A stretch of DNA of 11,398 bases from DATLNF01 sp035536235 (lineage in GTDB: Bacteria > Actinomycetota > Actinomycetes > BP-191), in contig DATLOQ010000136.1 in NCBI GenBank assembly GCA_035536235.1, positions 1-11,398 of the forward strand, written 5' to 3'. The notes beneath the pieces are model-generated. The model made no database searches. It was not told where the DNA came from and saw only the letters and a list, made by a program, of their open reading frames with translations. Shown piece by piece: positions 1 through 6,515 of the stretch (the stretch's first letter is position 1; each line of letters opens with the position of its first letter). The position numbers and the translations under genes are program-made.

Positions 1-1
1 G

Positions 2-154
2 GGTACGTATGTGCTCGAGCGCGACATCGTCTGGCAAGGCAACGCCTCCGCGACCAGCGCGATTGCGATCCTCTCGAAGCAGGTCGTTCTCGACCTGAAT
101 GGCCACACCCTGTCGGCGGCTCCGGACTCGGGTCTGGCCCAGGCGACGGGCATC
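2..154 (+). other. Beta-helix-like segment joined in frame to aroA
   Basis: The translated segment reads GTYVLERDIVWQG, then a short linker, then AIAILSKQVVLDLNGHTLSA, ending near a Gly-Ile. The GTYVL opening and the VVLDLNGHTLS coil are typical of right-handed parallel beta-helix (pectate-lyase-like) proteins, where such coils precede a 'GI.v' and 'v.IrNG' turn. EPSP synthases have no such segment at this point. Resemblance to AroA resumes at CFADGLVVRHVG (residues 51-62), so the join lies near nt 149-163. It may be a real fusion, a rearrangement, or an assembly join near a contig end. Confidence 0.5.
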
Positions 155-913
155 ACCGCGTGCTTCGCCGACGGCCTGGTCGTGCGCCATGTCGGCCCGC
201 CCATGCCCAGCCGCCCGCACGTCGACATGACGGTGGCCATGATGCGCAGCGCCGGGGGTCAGGTCGAGGAGCCGGACCGGAACACGTGGGTCGTCCGCCC
301 GGGGGGTTACCGCGCGTGTGACGTCGAGATCGAGCCCGACCTGTCGGGGGCCTCCGCCTTTCTGGCCGCCGCTGTCGCCACCGGCGGGACGGTCGTCATC
401 CCCGGCTGGCCGGCCACGACGACCCAGCCCGGCCAGGCCCTGCTCGACCTCCTCGGTCGGCTGGGTGCCACCTGGACCGTGGGCGCGAACAGCCTGGTGC
501 TCACCGGACCGGCACAGATCGCTGGCATCGAGGCGGACCTGCGCGACTGCCCCGAGATGACGCCCGCCATTGCGGCGCTGGCAGCGCTCGCCAGCTCCCC
601 CAGCCGACTCACCGGCGTGGCGCACATCCGGCTGCAGGAGACCGACCGGATCGCCGCGCTGGCCACTGAGCTGGCACGCCTGGGTGCGGACGTCGACGAG
701 CTGCCTGACGGCCTGGTGCTGCGTCCTGCTCCTGCTCCGATGCGGGGCGCCATGCTGCGCGCGTACGGCGACCACCGGCTGGCGATGGCCTGGGCTGTGC
801 TCGGCCTGGTCGTCCCCGGCGTGAGCGTCGACGACGTGGCGACGACGGCGAAGACGATGCCGGACTTCGTTCACCGCTGGACGGCGATGCTGTCCAACTC
901 GGCCCGCTCGTGA
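2..913 (+). CDS. aroA: EPSP synthase (AroA) C-terminal portion, with foreign N-terminus; 5' end off window
   Basis: EPSP synthase transfers enolpyruvate from PEP to shikimate-3-phosphate in the shikimate pathway, in the cytoplasm. The frame is open to the left edge; a GTG at 11 is the first possible start, and residues are numbered from it. From about residue 50 the protein matches actinobacterial AroA: MPSRPHVDMTV (65-75), IEPDLSGASAFLAAA (107-121), PEMTP with Glu182 where Mycobacterium also has Glu, QETDRIAAL (209-217), AYGDHRLAMA (251-260) and Lys281 near the end. The EPSP N-terminal domain is missing, including the PEP-binding Lys, the Gly-Thr-Arg region and the Ser-Ser-Gln segment. Residues 1-46 resemble a right-handed beta-helix protein instead. 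As read, it should be catalytically inactive. The adjacent rsgA, as in mycobacteria, argues that the AroA part is native. Confident on the C-terminal family, not on gene integrity. Confidence 0.85.
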   Translation, partial: GTYVLERDIVWQGNASATSAIAILSKQVVLDLNGHTLSAAPDSGLAQATGITACFADGLVVRHVGPPMPSRPHVDMTVAMMRSAGGQVEEPDRNTWVVRPGGYRACDVEIEPDLSGASAFLAAAVATGGTVVIPGWPATTTQPGQALLDLLGRLGATWTVGANSLVLTGPAQIAGIEADLRDCPEMTPAIAALAALASSPSRLTGVAHIRLQETDRIAALATELARLGADVDELPDGLVLRPAPAPMRGAMLRAYGDHRLAMAWAVLGLVVPGVSVDDVATTAKTMPDFVHRWTAMLSNSARS

Positions 914-1953
914 GCCGGCGCGAGCTCGACGAAGACGATGTGCGCAGCCGCGCGACACCGGGGTCGCGCCCCCGCACGCGCACCCGGCCCCGCCACGACG
1001 ACGCCGTACCGGGGCTCGTGCTCGCTGTCGACCGCGGCCGCTTCGGCTGCCTGGTCGGCGACACTGCCGTCATCGCCATGCGGGGCGGCGACCTGCGTCG
1101 TACGCCGGTCGTCGTGGGTGACGACGTCTCCCTCGTCGGCGACGTCAGCGGGCAGGACGGAGCGCTCGCGCGCATTGTCCGGGTGGGTGAGCGCCGCACG
1201 GTGCTGCGCCGTACCCCGGACGACGACGACCCGACCGAGCGCGTGCTGGTCGCCAACGCTGAGGTGCTGGTCATCGTCGTTGCTCTGGCCGCCCCGCCGC
1301 CCCGCCCGCGCCTGGTGGACCGGCTGCTGGTGGCGGCGTACGACGGCGGCCTCCAGCCGCTGCTGTGCCTCACCAAGCGCGACCTCGGGTCGGCCGACAG
1401 CCTGCTGGCGCTCTACCGACCGCTCGGCGTCGAGGTCTTGAGCACTGGCCCGGGCGTCGGCGATGCTGGGGTGGAGCTGCTGCGCGCCAGGCTCTCCGGG
1501 CGGATGAGCGTGCTCGTCGGCCACAGCGGGGTGGGCAAGTCGACGCTGGTCAACCGACTCGTGCCGGATGCGGACCGAGCGATCGGCGCGGTCACTGCGA
1601 TGGACCGGGGCCGGCACACGTCGAGCTCGACGGTGGCGCTGCCGTTGCCCGACGGCGGCTGGGCCATCGACACGCCGGGGGTGCGATCGTTCGGGCTCGG
1701 CCTGGTCAAGCCGGAGCACCTCCTCCGTGCCTTTCCGGACCTGGCCGACGCCGCCGAGGACTGCTTCCGCGGCTGCACCCACGGAGCTGGGGACACGGAG
1801 TGCGCGATCGACGCGGCCATCGTCGCGGGAGCGGTGGACCCGGCTCGGCTGGCGTCCTGGTGCCGGCTGCTCGACGCGCGCCTGTCCCCCGACGACGACG
1901 CCGACACCCCCGGCCCCCCGGACCCTCCCCCCGATGTCCATTTGCCCGGTTAA
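910..1953 (+). CDS. rsgA: Ribosome small-subunit-dependent GTPase A (RsgA/YjeQ)
   Basis: RsgA is a cytoplasmic GTPase that binds the 30S subunit late in its maturation. This 347-residue protein shows the diagnostic circular permutation: an N-terminal OB-like region (about 30-95), then the G4 motif TKRD (155-158), then the P-loop GHSGVGKS (204-211), the G2-like GRHTSSS and the G3 motif DTPG (254-257). A zinc-binding C-terminal module follows, with Cys285, Cys289, His291 and Cys298. The first two cysteines are three residues apart rather than the four of E. coli and Bacillus, as usual in actinobacterial members. The GTG start overlaps the aroA stop by 4 nt (GTGA), implying translational coupling. 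The Asp/Pro-rich tail (from about 325) is low complexity. Its last six residues and TAA stop lie inside the left inverted repeat of the next unit, so the native end may have been altered. Confidence 0.95.
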   Translation: MSRRELDEDDVRSRATPGSRPRTRTRPRHDDAVPGLVLAVDRGRFGCLVGDTAVIAMRGGDLRRTPVVVGDDVSLVGDVSGQDGALARIVRVGERRTVLRRTPDDDDPTERVLVANAEVLVIVVALAAPPPRPRLVDRLLVAAYDGGLQPLLCLTKRDLGSADSLLALYRPLGVEVLSTGPGVGDAGVELLRARLSGRMSVLVGHSGVGKSTLVNRLVPDADRAIGAVTAMDRGRHTSSSTVALPLPDGGWAIDTPGVRSFGLGLVKPEHLLRAFPDLADAAEDCFRGCTHGAGDTECAIDAAIVAGAVDPARLASWCRLLDARLSPDDDADTPGPPDPPPDVHLPG

Positions 1954-2006
1954 CAGGCCAATTGGACCCCCTGACGGGATTCACCGTGTACATCTGGCCG
2001 GTGAAG
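1935..2006. repeat. Left 72-bp imperfect inverted repeat of the 1935-3103 unit
   Basis: The outer 36 bp (1935-1970) match the reverse complement of 3068-3103 at 35 of 36 positions. A dissimilar 15-bp spacer follows, then an inner 21-bp block (1986-2006) matching the reverse complement of 3032-3052 at 17 of 21. Both ends therefore share the same outer-spacer-inner layout and total length. The outer block is itself a quasi-palindrome: arms 1937-1948 and 1957-1968 pair at 10 of 12 positions around an 8-nt loop containing GTTAAC. The repeat contains the rsgA stop codon. It sits between convergent genes, so terminator activity is possible, but there is no clear U-tract. Confidence 0.85.
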
Positions 2007-2011
2007 TCGGG

Positions 2012-2965
2012 TCAGTCTCCCCACCGTTGGTGAGCCCGCGCGAACTTCTCCTCGACCCGCCGGCGCAGCGCGAGCAGTCGACGACCCGACAAGTCCTCGA
2101 TCGTCCATCTGACCACTTCGAGCCCAAGGCTCTCGACCCAGTCCTGACGGCGGCGTTCGGCCATCTTGTCGGCCCGGTCGACGTACTTCGTCAGTCCGTC
2201 AGCCTCCCCGATCGTGTGGTGCTCTCGCCAGAGGAAGTCGACCCGAGCGGTCGTTCCCGCGTCATCCCCAATGGTGACTTGCGGCTCGGGTGCCGGGAGC
2301 CCGCACTCGTCAATGCCGACGCGCGACAGCGACTCGAGCACCGACTCGGCTCGGCCGTCGGCGAAGCGCACGACGTCGCGTGCCGCCAGAGCGCCCGGCC
2401 AGCCGTCGACGTCGTCGAGCATCCGCAACAGCTGCTCCTCAGTGACCCGTCCTGAGTGCAGAGCGGAGTCAGCGGCGACTACCGCATGACGGCGGGACCG
2501 AGTCCGGGCGAGGTCCACTACGGTCCGAGAAGCGGAAGTCACTGGTACGTCGAACAGCTCGGCTACGTGGACGTGTCCGCGCGGCAAGGCAGCGGAGTGC
2601 ACGGCCAGGCTGCGGTAGCGCTGAACGTGTCGCCCCTCCGCCACATCGCGAGTGATCGTGACGCCGCGAGACGGATCCAGCAGGTCGATGCCGAGAAGCA
2701 GTGCCGCCGACTCGTGGCTCGCCGCGAGTCGGCGGCCGGCGAGCCGGTGCAGCGCGGCGCGCACGTAGAGCGCGTGCAGCCGCGCTGGCTGGTCGGCTAA
2801 CGATGCGAGGACGGCAGCCTCGACGTACACGCCGAAACGCAGCTGCACCCACCCGCCGGTCCGGACCCGCCACCGGATCTCCCGGTCTGTCCAGCCGGCC
2901 GCTAGCAATCTGTCGCGGATCAGGAGCGGATCGAGCGGAGGCGGCGGAAGCGGTTCAGCACTCAT
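2012..2965 (-). CDS. AbiEi-like winged-helix / DUF559-type (PD-(D/E)XK-like) protein
   Basis: The 317-residue protein belongs, by pattern, to a common actinobacterial family annotated as type IV toxin-antitoxin AbiEi-like or DUF559-domain protein. Residues 14-50 (LIRDRLLAAGWTDREIRWRV... to FGVYV) look like the N-terminal winged helix of that family. The middle carries SHESAALLLGI (83-93) and VTSASRTVVDLAR (142-154). The C-terminal part fits a restriction-endonuclease-like fold: ESVLES (207-212), RVDFLW with Asp243, and GEADGLTKY (253-261) giving Glu254, Asp256 and Lys260 as possible active-site residues. No AbiEii-like toxin gene is adjacent. I chose ATG at 2965; an in-frame TTG at 2983 would add six residues, and neither has a good Shine-Dalgarno. 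It is the only gene between the 72-bp inverted repeats. Its biochemical activity is not established. Confidence 0.75.
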   Translation of the reverse strand: MSAEPLPPPPLDPLLIRDRLLAAGWTDREIRWRVRTGGWVQLRFGVYVEAAVLASLADQPARLHALYVRAALHRLAGRRLAASHESAALLLGIDLLDPSRGVTITRDVAEGRHVQRYRSLAVHSAALPRGHVHVAELFDVPVTSASRTVVDLARTRSRRHAVVAADSALHSGRVTEEQLLRMLDDVDGWPGALAARDVVRFADGRAESVLESLSRVGIDECGLPAPEPQVTIGDDAGTTARVDFLWREHHTIGEADGLTKYVDRADKMAERRRQDWVESLGLEVVRWTIEDLSGRRLLALRRRVEEKFARAHQRWGD

Positions 2966-3004
2966 GGCGACATGGTGAAACAAATGGGGCTCGCCACGGC
3001 GGGG

Positions 3005-3013
3005 TTGTCCACA
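3005..3013. promoter_or_regulatory. DnaA-box-like 9-mer TTGTCCACA
   Basis: The 9-mer TTGTCCACA equals the DnaA box consensus described for high-GC actinobacteria. It lies about 40 bp upstream of the nuclease-like gene and inside the repeat-bounded unit. I see only this one copy, so it is not an origin. It may be a regulatory site of the unit or a chance match. Confidence 0.25.
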
Positions 3014-3031
3014 GTCGCTATGGGGTCGCTA

Positions 3032-3103
3032 CTTGACCGGGCAAATGGACACTTTTTACCGGCCGGCGGGGTCCACTTGGCCTGTTAACCGGGCAAATGG
3101 ACA
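3032..3103. repeat. Right 72-bp imperfect inverted repeat of the 1935-3103 unit
   Basis: This is the mirror of 1935-2006: outer block 3068-3103, 15-bp spacer, inner block 3032-3052. Read in reverse complement, the 17-mer GTGTCCATTTGCCCGGT occurs twice exactly in the same orientation, once at the outer end (3104 back to 3088) and once in the inner block (3052 back to 3036). The outer block can fold: arms 3071-3082 and 3091-3102 pair at 10 of 12 positions around TGTTAACC. It lies about 50 bp beyond the cupredoxin stop and could also act as a 3' hairpin for the minus-strand operon. Confidence 0.85.
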
Positions 3104-3154
3104 CGGAGGGCGGGGCTGAAGCCGGCGGGCGGCGGAGGTGAGGCGGGGAGCGCG

Positions 3155-3577
3155 TCAGGCGTAGGTGACGGTGCCGGTCATGCCGGACTTGTCGTGGTTG
3201 TCGACATGGCAGGCGTACGACGGCGCGGCGCTCGGCATGGTGAAGGTCAGCCGAGCAGTCTTGCCCGCCGGCACCTTGACCGTCGCGCCGTCTTTGCTGT
3301 CGCCGTGGCCGCCACCGTGGCCGCCACCCTCGCCCGCGTGACCCTTGAGGTAGTCGGCGTCGCCGATCGTGAACTCATGCTCGAGGGCGCCGGGGTTGGT
3401 GATGACGAAGGTCACCTTCTCGCCGGCCTGCGCCGACACCGACGCGGGGTCGAACCGGAGCTGGTCCGATGTCGCGATCTTGATTTGTCGGGCGGCCTTA
3501 GCAGACTCACTGCTCGAACCGCCACAGCCAGCAATAGCGACCGCGATCCCTAAGCACGCAGCAAGTAGTCGTCTCAT
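3155..3577 (-). CDS. Cupredoxin-domain lipoprotein (blue-copper-like)
   Basis: This 140-residue protein is predicted to be exported and lipid-anchored: positive start (MRRLL), hydrophobic stretch, and lipobox IAGC with Cys18 as the acylation site. Residues 32-140 form one cupredoxin domain. The four type-1 copper ligands are all apparent: His67 in LEHEF, then Cys123, His128 and Met133 in YACHVDNHDKSGM, with the Cys-x4-His-x4-Met spacing of many bacterial cupredoxins. A Gly/His-rich loop (80-92, GHAGEGGGHGGGH) between the strands could bind extra metal. It is the last gene of the minus-strand transporter operon, starting 9 nt after the stop of the LivG-type gene. Roles in electron transfer or copper handling outside the membrane are family inference. 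No partner oxidase or reductase is visible. Confidence 0.85.
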   Translation of the reverse strand: MRRLLAACLGIAVAIAGCGGSSSESAKAARQIKIATSDQLRFDPASVSAQAGEKVTFVITNPGALEHEFTIGDADYLKGHAGEGGGHGGGHGDSKDGATVKVPAGKTARLTFTMPSAAPSYACHVDNHDKSGMTGTVTYA

Positions 3578-3586
3578 GAGCCAACC

Positions 3587-4411
3587 CTAAGCAGACTTGC
3601 GCCGTTTCGCCCGCCCACTGCGGGCGATGGTGCGCTCGTCACCGCCGAGGTACGCCTCGACCACCGCGGGATCGGCGAGCACAGCCGACGGCAGGCCCTG
3701 GGCGATGACCCGACCCGATTCGAGTACGACGAGGTGCTGGGCGAACTCAGCGACCAGCGGGATGTCGTGCTCGATCATCACGATGGCGGCGCCGGTCGAG
3801 GCGGCGATGCGCTGCAGCAGCGGAGCGAGCTGCTCCACCTCCGCCTGCGCGAGCCCCGCTGACGGTTCGTCGAGCAGGATGAGCGCGGGATCCCTCGCGA
3901 GCACGCCGGCGAGGTCGACGACCCGGCGCGTCCCGGTGGATAGCTCTCCGACGAACACGTCGCGGTAGCCGCGCAGGCCGAGCTCGTCGAGCAGCTCCGC
4001 GACTCGAGCCCGGGCCGCGCGCTCGGCTCGACGTACGACGGGCAGGCCGAGGATCGCCGGCAGGTGGCCGAGCCCGCGGCGGCGCGGTGTGGCCGCCACC
4101 ATGAGCGTCTCCTGCACCGTCATCGACGGGAAGAGCCGCGCGTCCTGGAAGCTGCGGGCCAGCCCGGCGCGCGCCCGCCCCGCCGGGTCGAGCCGGTGGA
4201 CGTCGCGTCCGTTGACGATGACGTGGCCGCTCTCGAGCGGGATGAAGCCGCAGACGGCGTCGAAGAGGGTGGTCTTGCCGGCGCCGTTGGGTCCGATGAC
4301 GCCGACCCGGGCACCGGCGGGGACGGCCATGCTCACGCCGTCGAGCGCCTGGACGCCACCGAAAGAAGCACGCACATTGCGCACCTCGAGTGCGGAGGAA
4401 GGGATCGTCAT
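3587..4411 (-). CDS. LivG-type ABC transporter ATP-binding protein
   Basis: This is a 274-residue cytoplasmic nucleotide-binding subunit of a Liv/HAAT-type importer. Visible motifs in order are Walker A GPNGAGKTT (40-48), Q-loop SFQD with Gln89, ABC signature LSTGT (157-161) in place of the usual LSGGQ, Walker B LILLDE (177-182) and switch His215 in IEHD. The C-terminal extension expected of LivG is present (VLADPAVVEAYLGGDE), followed by a basic tail (RSGRAKRRKSA). The gene starts 10 nt after the stop of the MFS-LivF fusion. An upstream GGGAGG lies about 15 nt from the ATG, a rather long spacing. It presumably pairs with the LivF domain of the neighbour to power the LivH-LivM permease. The gene symbol is left blank because the substrate is unknown. 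Confidence 0.9.
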   Translation of the reverse strand: MTIPSSALEVRNVRASFGGVQALDGVSMAVPAGARVGVIGPNGAGKTTLFDAVCGFIPLESGHVIVNGRDVHRLDPAGRARAGLARSFQDARLFPSMTVQETLMVAATPRRRGLGHLPAILGLPVVRRAERAARARVAELLDELGLRGYRDVFVGELSTGTRRVVDLAGVLARDPALILLDEPSAGLAQAEVEQLAPLLQRIAASTGAAIVMIEHDIPLVAEFAQHLVVLESGRVIAQGLPSAVLADPAVVEAYLGGDERTIARSGRAKRRKSA

Positions 4412-4421
4412 GAGCGGGACG

Positions 4422-6515
4422 TCACCTCCCGGCGCCGAGGAAGATCGAGCGCAGCAGGTCGGTCCGCTCCAGCAGCTCCGCAGCTGGTCCGCGGAACCGG
4501 ATCCGGCCCTTCTCCAGGAAGATGGCCTCCTCCGCGACCGACAGCGCGATGTTCACGGACTGCTCCACGAGGATGACGGCAGTGCCGCGCTGGTGGATTG
4601 CCTCTACGACTGCCACCAGCTCGCCGACCACTTTGGGCGACAGGCCCAGCGACAGCTCGTCGATCATCAGCAGCTTGGGCCGGGCGACCAGGGCCTGCGC
4701 CAGAGTGAGCATCTGCTGCTCTCCCCCCGACAGGGTCCCGGCCAGCTGATCCAGCCGCTCGCGCAGCCGCGGGAACGTGTCGAGCGCGTCCTCCCTGGCC
4801 TCGCGGACGGCGGCCTTGCTCCCGCCGAGCGGGATGGCGGCCAGCCGGAGGTGCTCCTCGACGGTGAGCCCGGGGAAGACGCCCTGCCCGCCCGGCACGG
4901 TGACGATCCCCCGGTTGACGGTGAGCTCGGGGTCGAAGCCGGTGAGGTCGCGGCCCTCGAAGATGACCGAGCCGCTCATCGGCTCGAGCGCGCCGCTGAT
5001 CGCGCGCAGCAGCGTCGACTTGCCGGCGCCGTTGGTCCCGAGCAGAGCGATCAGCTCGCCCTCGCGGACAGTCAGGTCGATGCCGTCGATGACCGGTACG
5101 CCGCCGTACCCCGCGCGCAGGTCGGTGACCTGCAGCAGCACGGGCTTCTCGCCCCGCCGCCGCGTCTCGACGCGCACCCGCTCGGCCTCGAGAGCGCCAG
5201 CGGCGCGGGCGATGTCGTTGACGACGAACTTCTGCGCGCTGATGTAGATGAGCCCGCCGACGATCAGCAGTGGGGTCAGCGAGAAGAGCCCCCAGCGCAG
5301 GCCCTTCGCATCCACGACGAGGAAGGCAGGAATCGCGGTGAAGAGTCCAAACGCGAGGAAGACGTCGACAGCTGCATAGCCTTGCGCGCGGATCCGAGGA
5401 GGTACGACGGCCGCCGTGATGCGCGCCCCGGGGCCGTTGTAGATGCCGTTGCAGAAGGCACCGGCCCACGCGAAGGCGACTGACAGGGCCAGCGTCGGCA
5501 TAACGGCCGCGAGGGCGAAGCAGACGCCGATCCCGACGATGGAGGATCCGATCAGCACCTGCGCCTGGGCCGGACTGCGGCGGAAGAGCCGATCCCCGAC
5601 GAATCCACCTGTCACGTTGCCGGCGGCGCTGAACGCGACACCGATGCCGAGCAGCGCGCCGCGACCGCCCGGTCCGACGTCGTAGACCTCGTCGTAGAAG
5701 TTGGCCAGGATCGACACCAGGGCGATGACCCCCCCGCCGACCAGGGCGGCCCCGCCGTAGTCGCGGCGCAGGGTGCGGATGGTGAGGATCGTCCGGAACG
5801 CTTCCCGAAACGGCACCCGCTCCTCGGCGTCTTCAGCGTCGCTGACCTCGACCCCTCGCGACGGCTCGACCAGCTTGAACGACGCGATGACCAGCAGCGC
5901 TGACGGCACCGCGAAGAGCCAGAACACCGGCTGCCAGTAGGTGTCGCCGTCCGGCAAGCCATAGAGACGGCTCGCCACGTAGGTGATGGGCCCGATCAGG
6001 GCCAGCGCCACGCCCTGACCGATCGGGTTGCCGAGGTAGTAGAGGCTGAAGACCCGGGACTGCGTCACCGGCGGGTAGTAGTCGGCGAGCAGGCTGGAGT
6101 GCGTCGGGCGGTTGACCGCCTGGCCGACGCCCGATGCGGCGCGGACGAGGCAGAGCAGCAGCACACCGCCGACGATGCCGGTGAGCAGCGTGGCCAGCGC
6201 CCAGAGCCCAGCCGCGGCGGAGGCGACGGTGAGCCGGCGGTAGCGGTCGCTGACGAAGCCGAGCGGGTAGCCGGCCAGCAGGATCGTCAGGCTCGACAGC
6301 GACGAGATCGCCCCGATGGCGCCGACGGAGACGTCGAAGCTGTTGCGGATCTCCGGCGAGAGCGCGGCGAAGGCGGCCCGGTCCAGCTCGTCGACCGCGT
6401 TGAGGCCGGCGAGCACCAGCAGCGGCAGCAAGGGCGCTCCACCGGTGACGGTCTTGAGCCGGGTCGACAGCCGTGGCGGCGCGATGCGCGGCCCTCGCGA
6501 GAGGCCGAGCTTCAT
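4422..6515 (-). CDS. MFS transporter fused to LivF-type ABC ATPase
   Basis: This 697-residue protein joins two transporter classes. Residues 28-215 and 251-430 are two halves of a 12-TM-like major facilitator protein split by a charged cytoplasmic loop. Spinster-like features include GFVSDRYRR (86-94), the MFS motif A, and VNRPTHSSLLADYYPP (134-149). After a linker (431-458) comes a complete LivF-like ATPase: Walker A GTNGAGKST (493-501), Q-loop GGQGVFPGLTV (541-551), signature LSGGEQQ (595-601), Walker B LLMIDE (615-620), and VEQS (650-653), where LivF proteins usually have Gln for the switch His. No stop or frameshift separates the halves. The ATG at 6515 is chosen because GGAGGAG lies 5 nt upstream; the frame stays open far beyond it only as shadow of the permease gene. 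It overlaps the permease stop by 4 nt (ATGA). The MFS substrate is unknown. Confidence 0.9.
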   Translation of the reverse strand: MKLGLSRGPRIAPPRLSTRLKTVTGGAPLLPLLVLAGLNAVDELDRAAFAALSPEIRNSFDVSVGAIGAISSLSSLTILLAGYPLGFVSDRYRRLTVASAAAGLWALATLLTGIVGGVLLLCLVRAASGVGQAVNRPTHSSLLADYYPPVTQSRVFSLYYLGNPIGQGVALALIGPITYVASRLYGLPDGDTYWQPVFWLFAVPSALLVIASFKLVEPSRGVEVSDAEDAEERVPFREAFRTILTIRTLRRDYGGAALVGGGVIALVSILANFYDEVYDVGPGGRGALLGIGVAFSAAGNVTGGFVGDRLFRRSPAQAQVLIGSSIVGIGVCFALAAVMPTLALSVAFAWAGAFCNGIYNGPGARITAAVVPPRIRAQGYAAVDVFLAFGLFTAIPAFLVVDAKGLRWGLFSLTPLLIVGGLIYISAQKFVVNDIARAAGALEAERVRVETRRRGEKPVLLQVTDLRAGYGGVPVIDGIDLTVREGELIALLGTNGAGKSTLLRAISGALEPMSGSVIFEGRDLTGFDPELTVNRGIVTVPGGQGVFPGLTVEEHLRLAAIPLGGSKAAVREAREDALDTFPRLRERLDQLAGTLSGGEQQMLTLAQALVARPKLLMIDELSLGLSPKVVGELVAVVEAIHQRGTAVILVEQSVNIALSVAEEAIFLEKGRIRFRGPAAELLERTDLLRSIFLGAGR

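Larger units (their letters stand above)
1935..3103. mobile_element. Candidate 1.17-kb repeat-bounded unit carrying a nuclease-like gene
   Basis: Two 72-bp inverted repeats lie exactly at the borders of a segment with a single minus-strand gene (2012-2965) and little else. The segment separates aroA-rsgA from an unrelated transporter operon. No transposase, no convincing target-site duplication and no att-like site is visible. The bases just outside the repeats (CCGA on the left; CCG when the right side is read in reverse complement) suggest the repeat may extend a few bases with a 1-nt gap. The unit could be a non-autonomous element, a homing-type cassette, or a gene flanked by a dispersed actinobacterial hairpin repeat. 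Mobility is inference only. Confidence 0.4.

Noticed and set aside
871..1941. A 356-codon minus-strand open frame
   Set aside because: It mirrors rsgA, which carries complete GTPase motifs; no motif is visible in the antisense product.
2012..2965. A complete AbiE-type toxin-antitoxin pair
   Set aside because: Only the winged-helix AbiEi-like part is seen; no nucleotidyltransferase (AbiEii-like) gene is next to it, and the C-terminus looks nuclease-like instead.
1935..3103. A short CRISPR-like array or an insertion sequence with a transposase
   Set aside because: There are only two repeat ends, in inverted orientation, and no transposase or integrase motif (DDE, HUH or Tyr/Ser recombinase) is visible in the enclosed gene.
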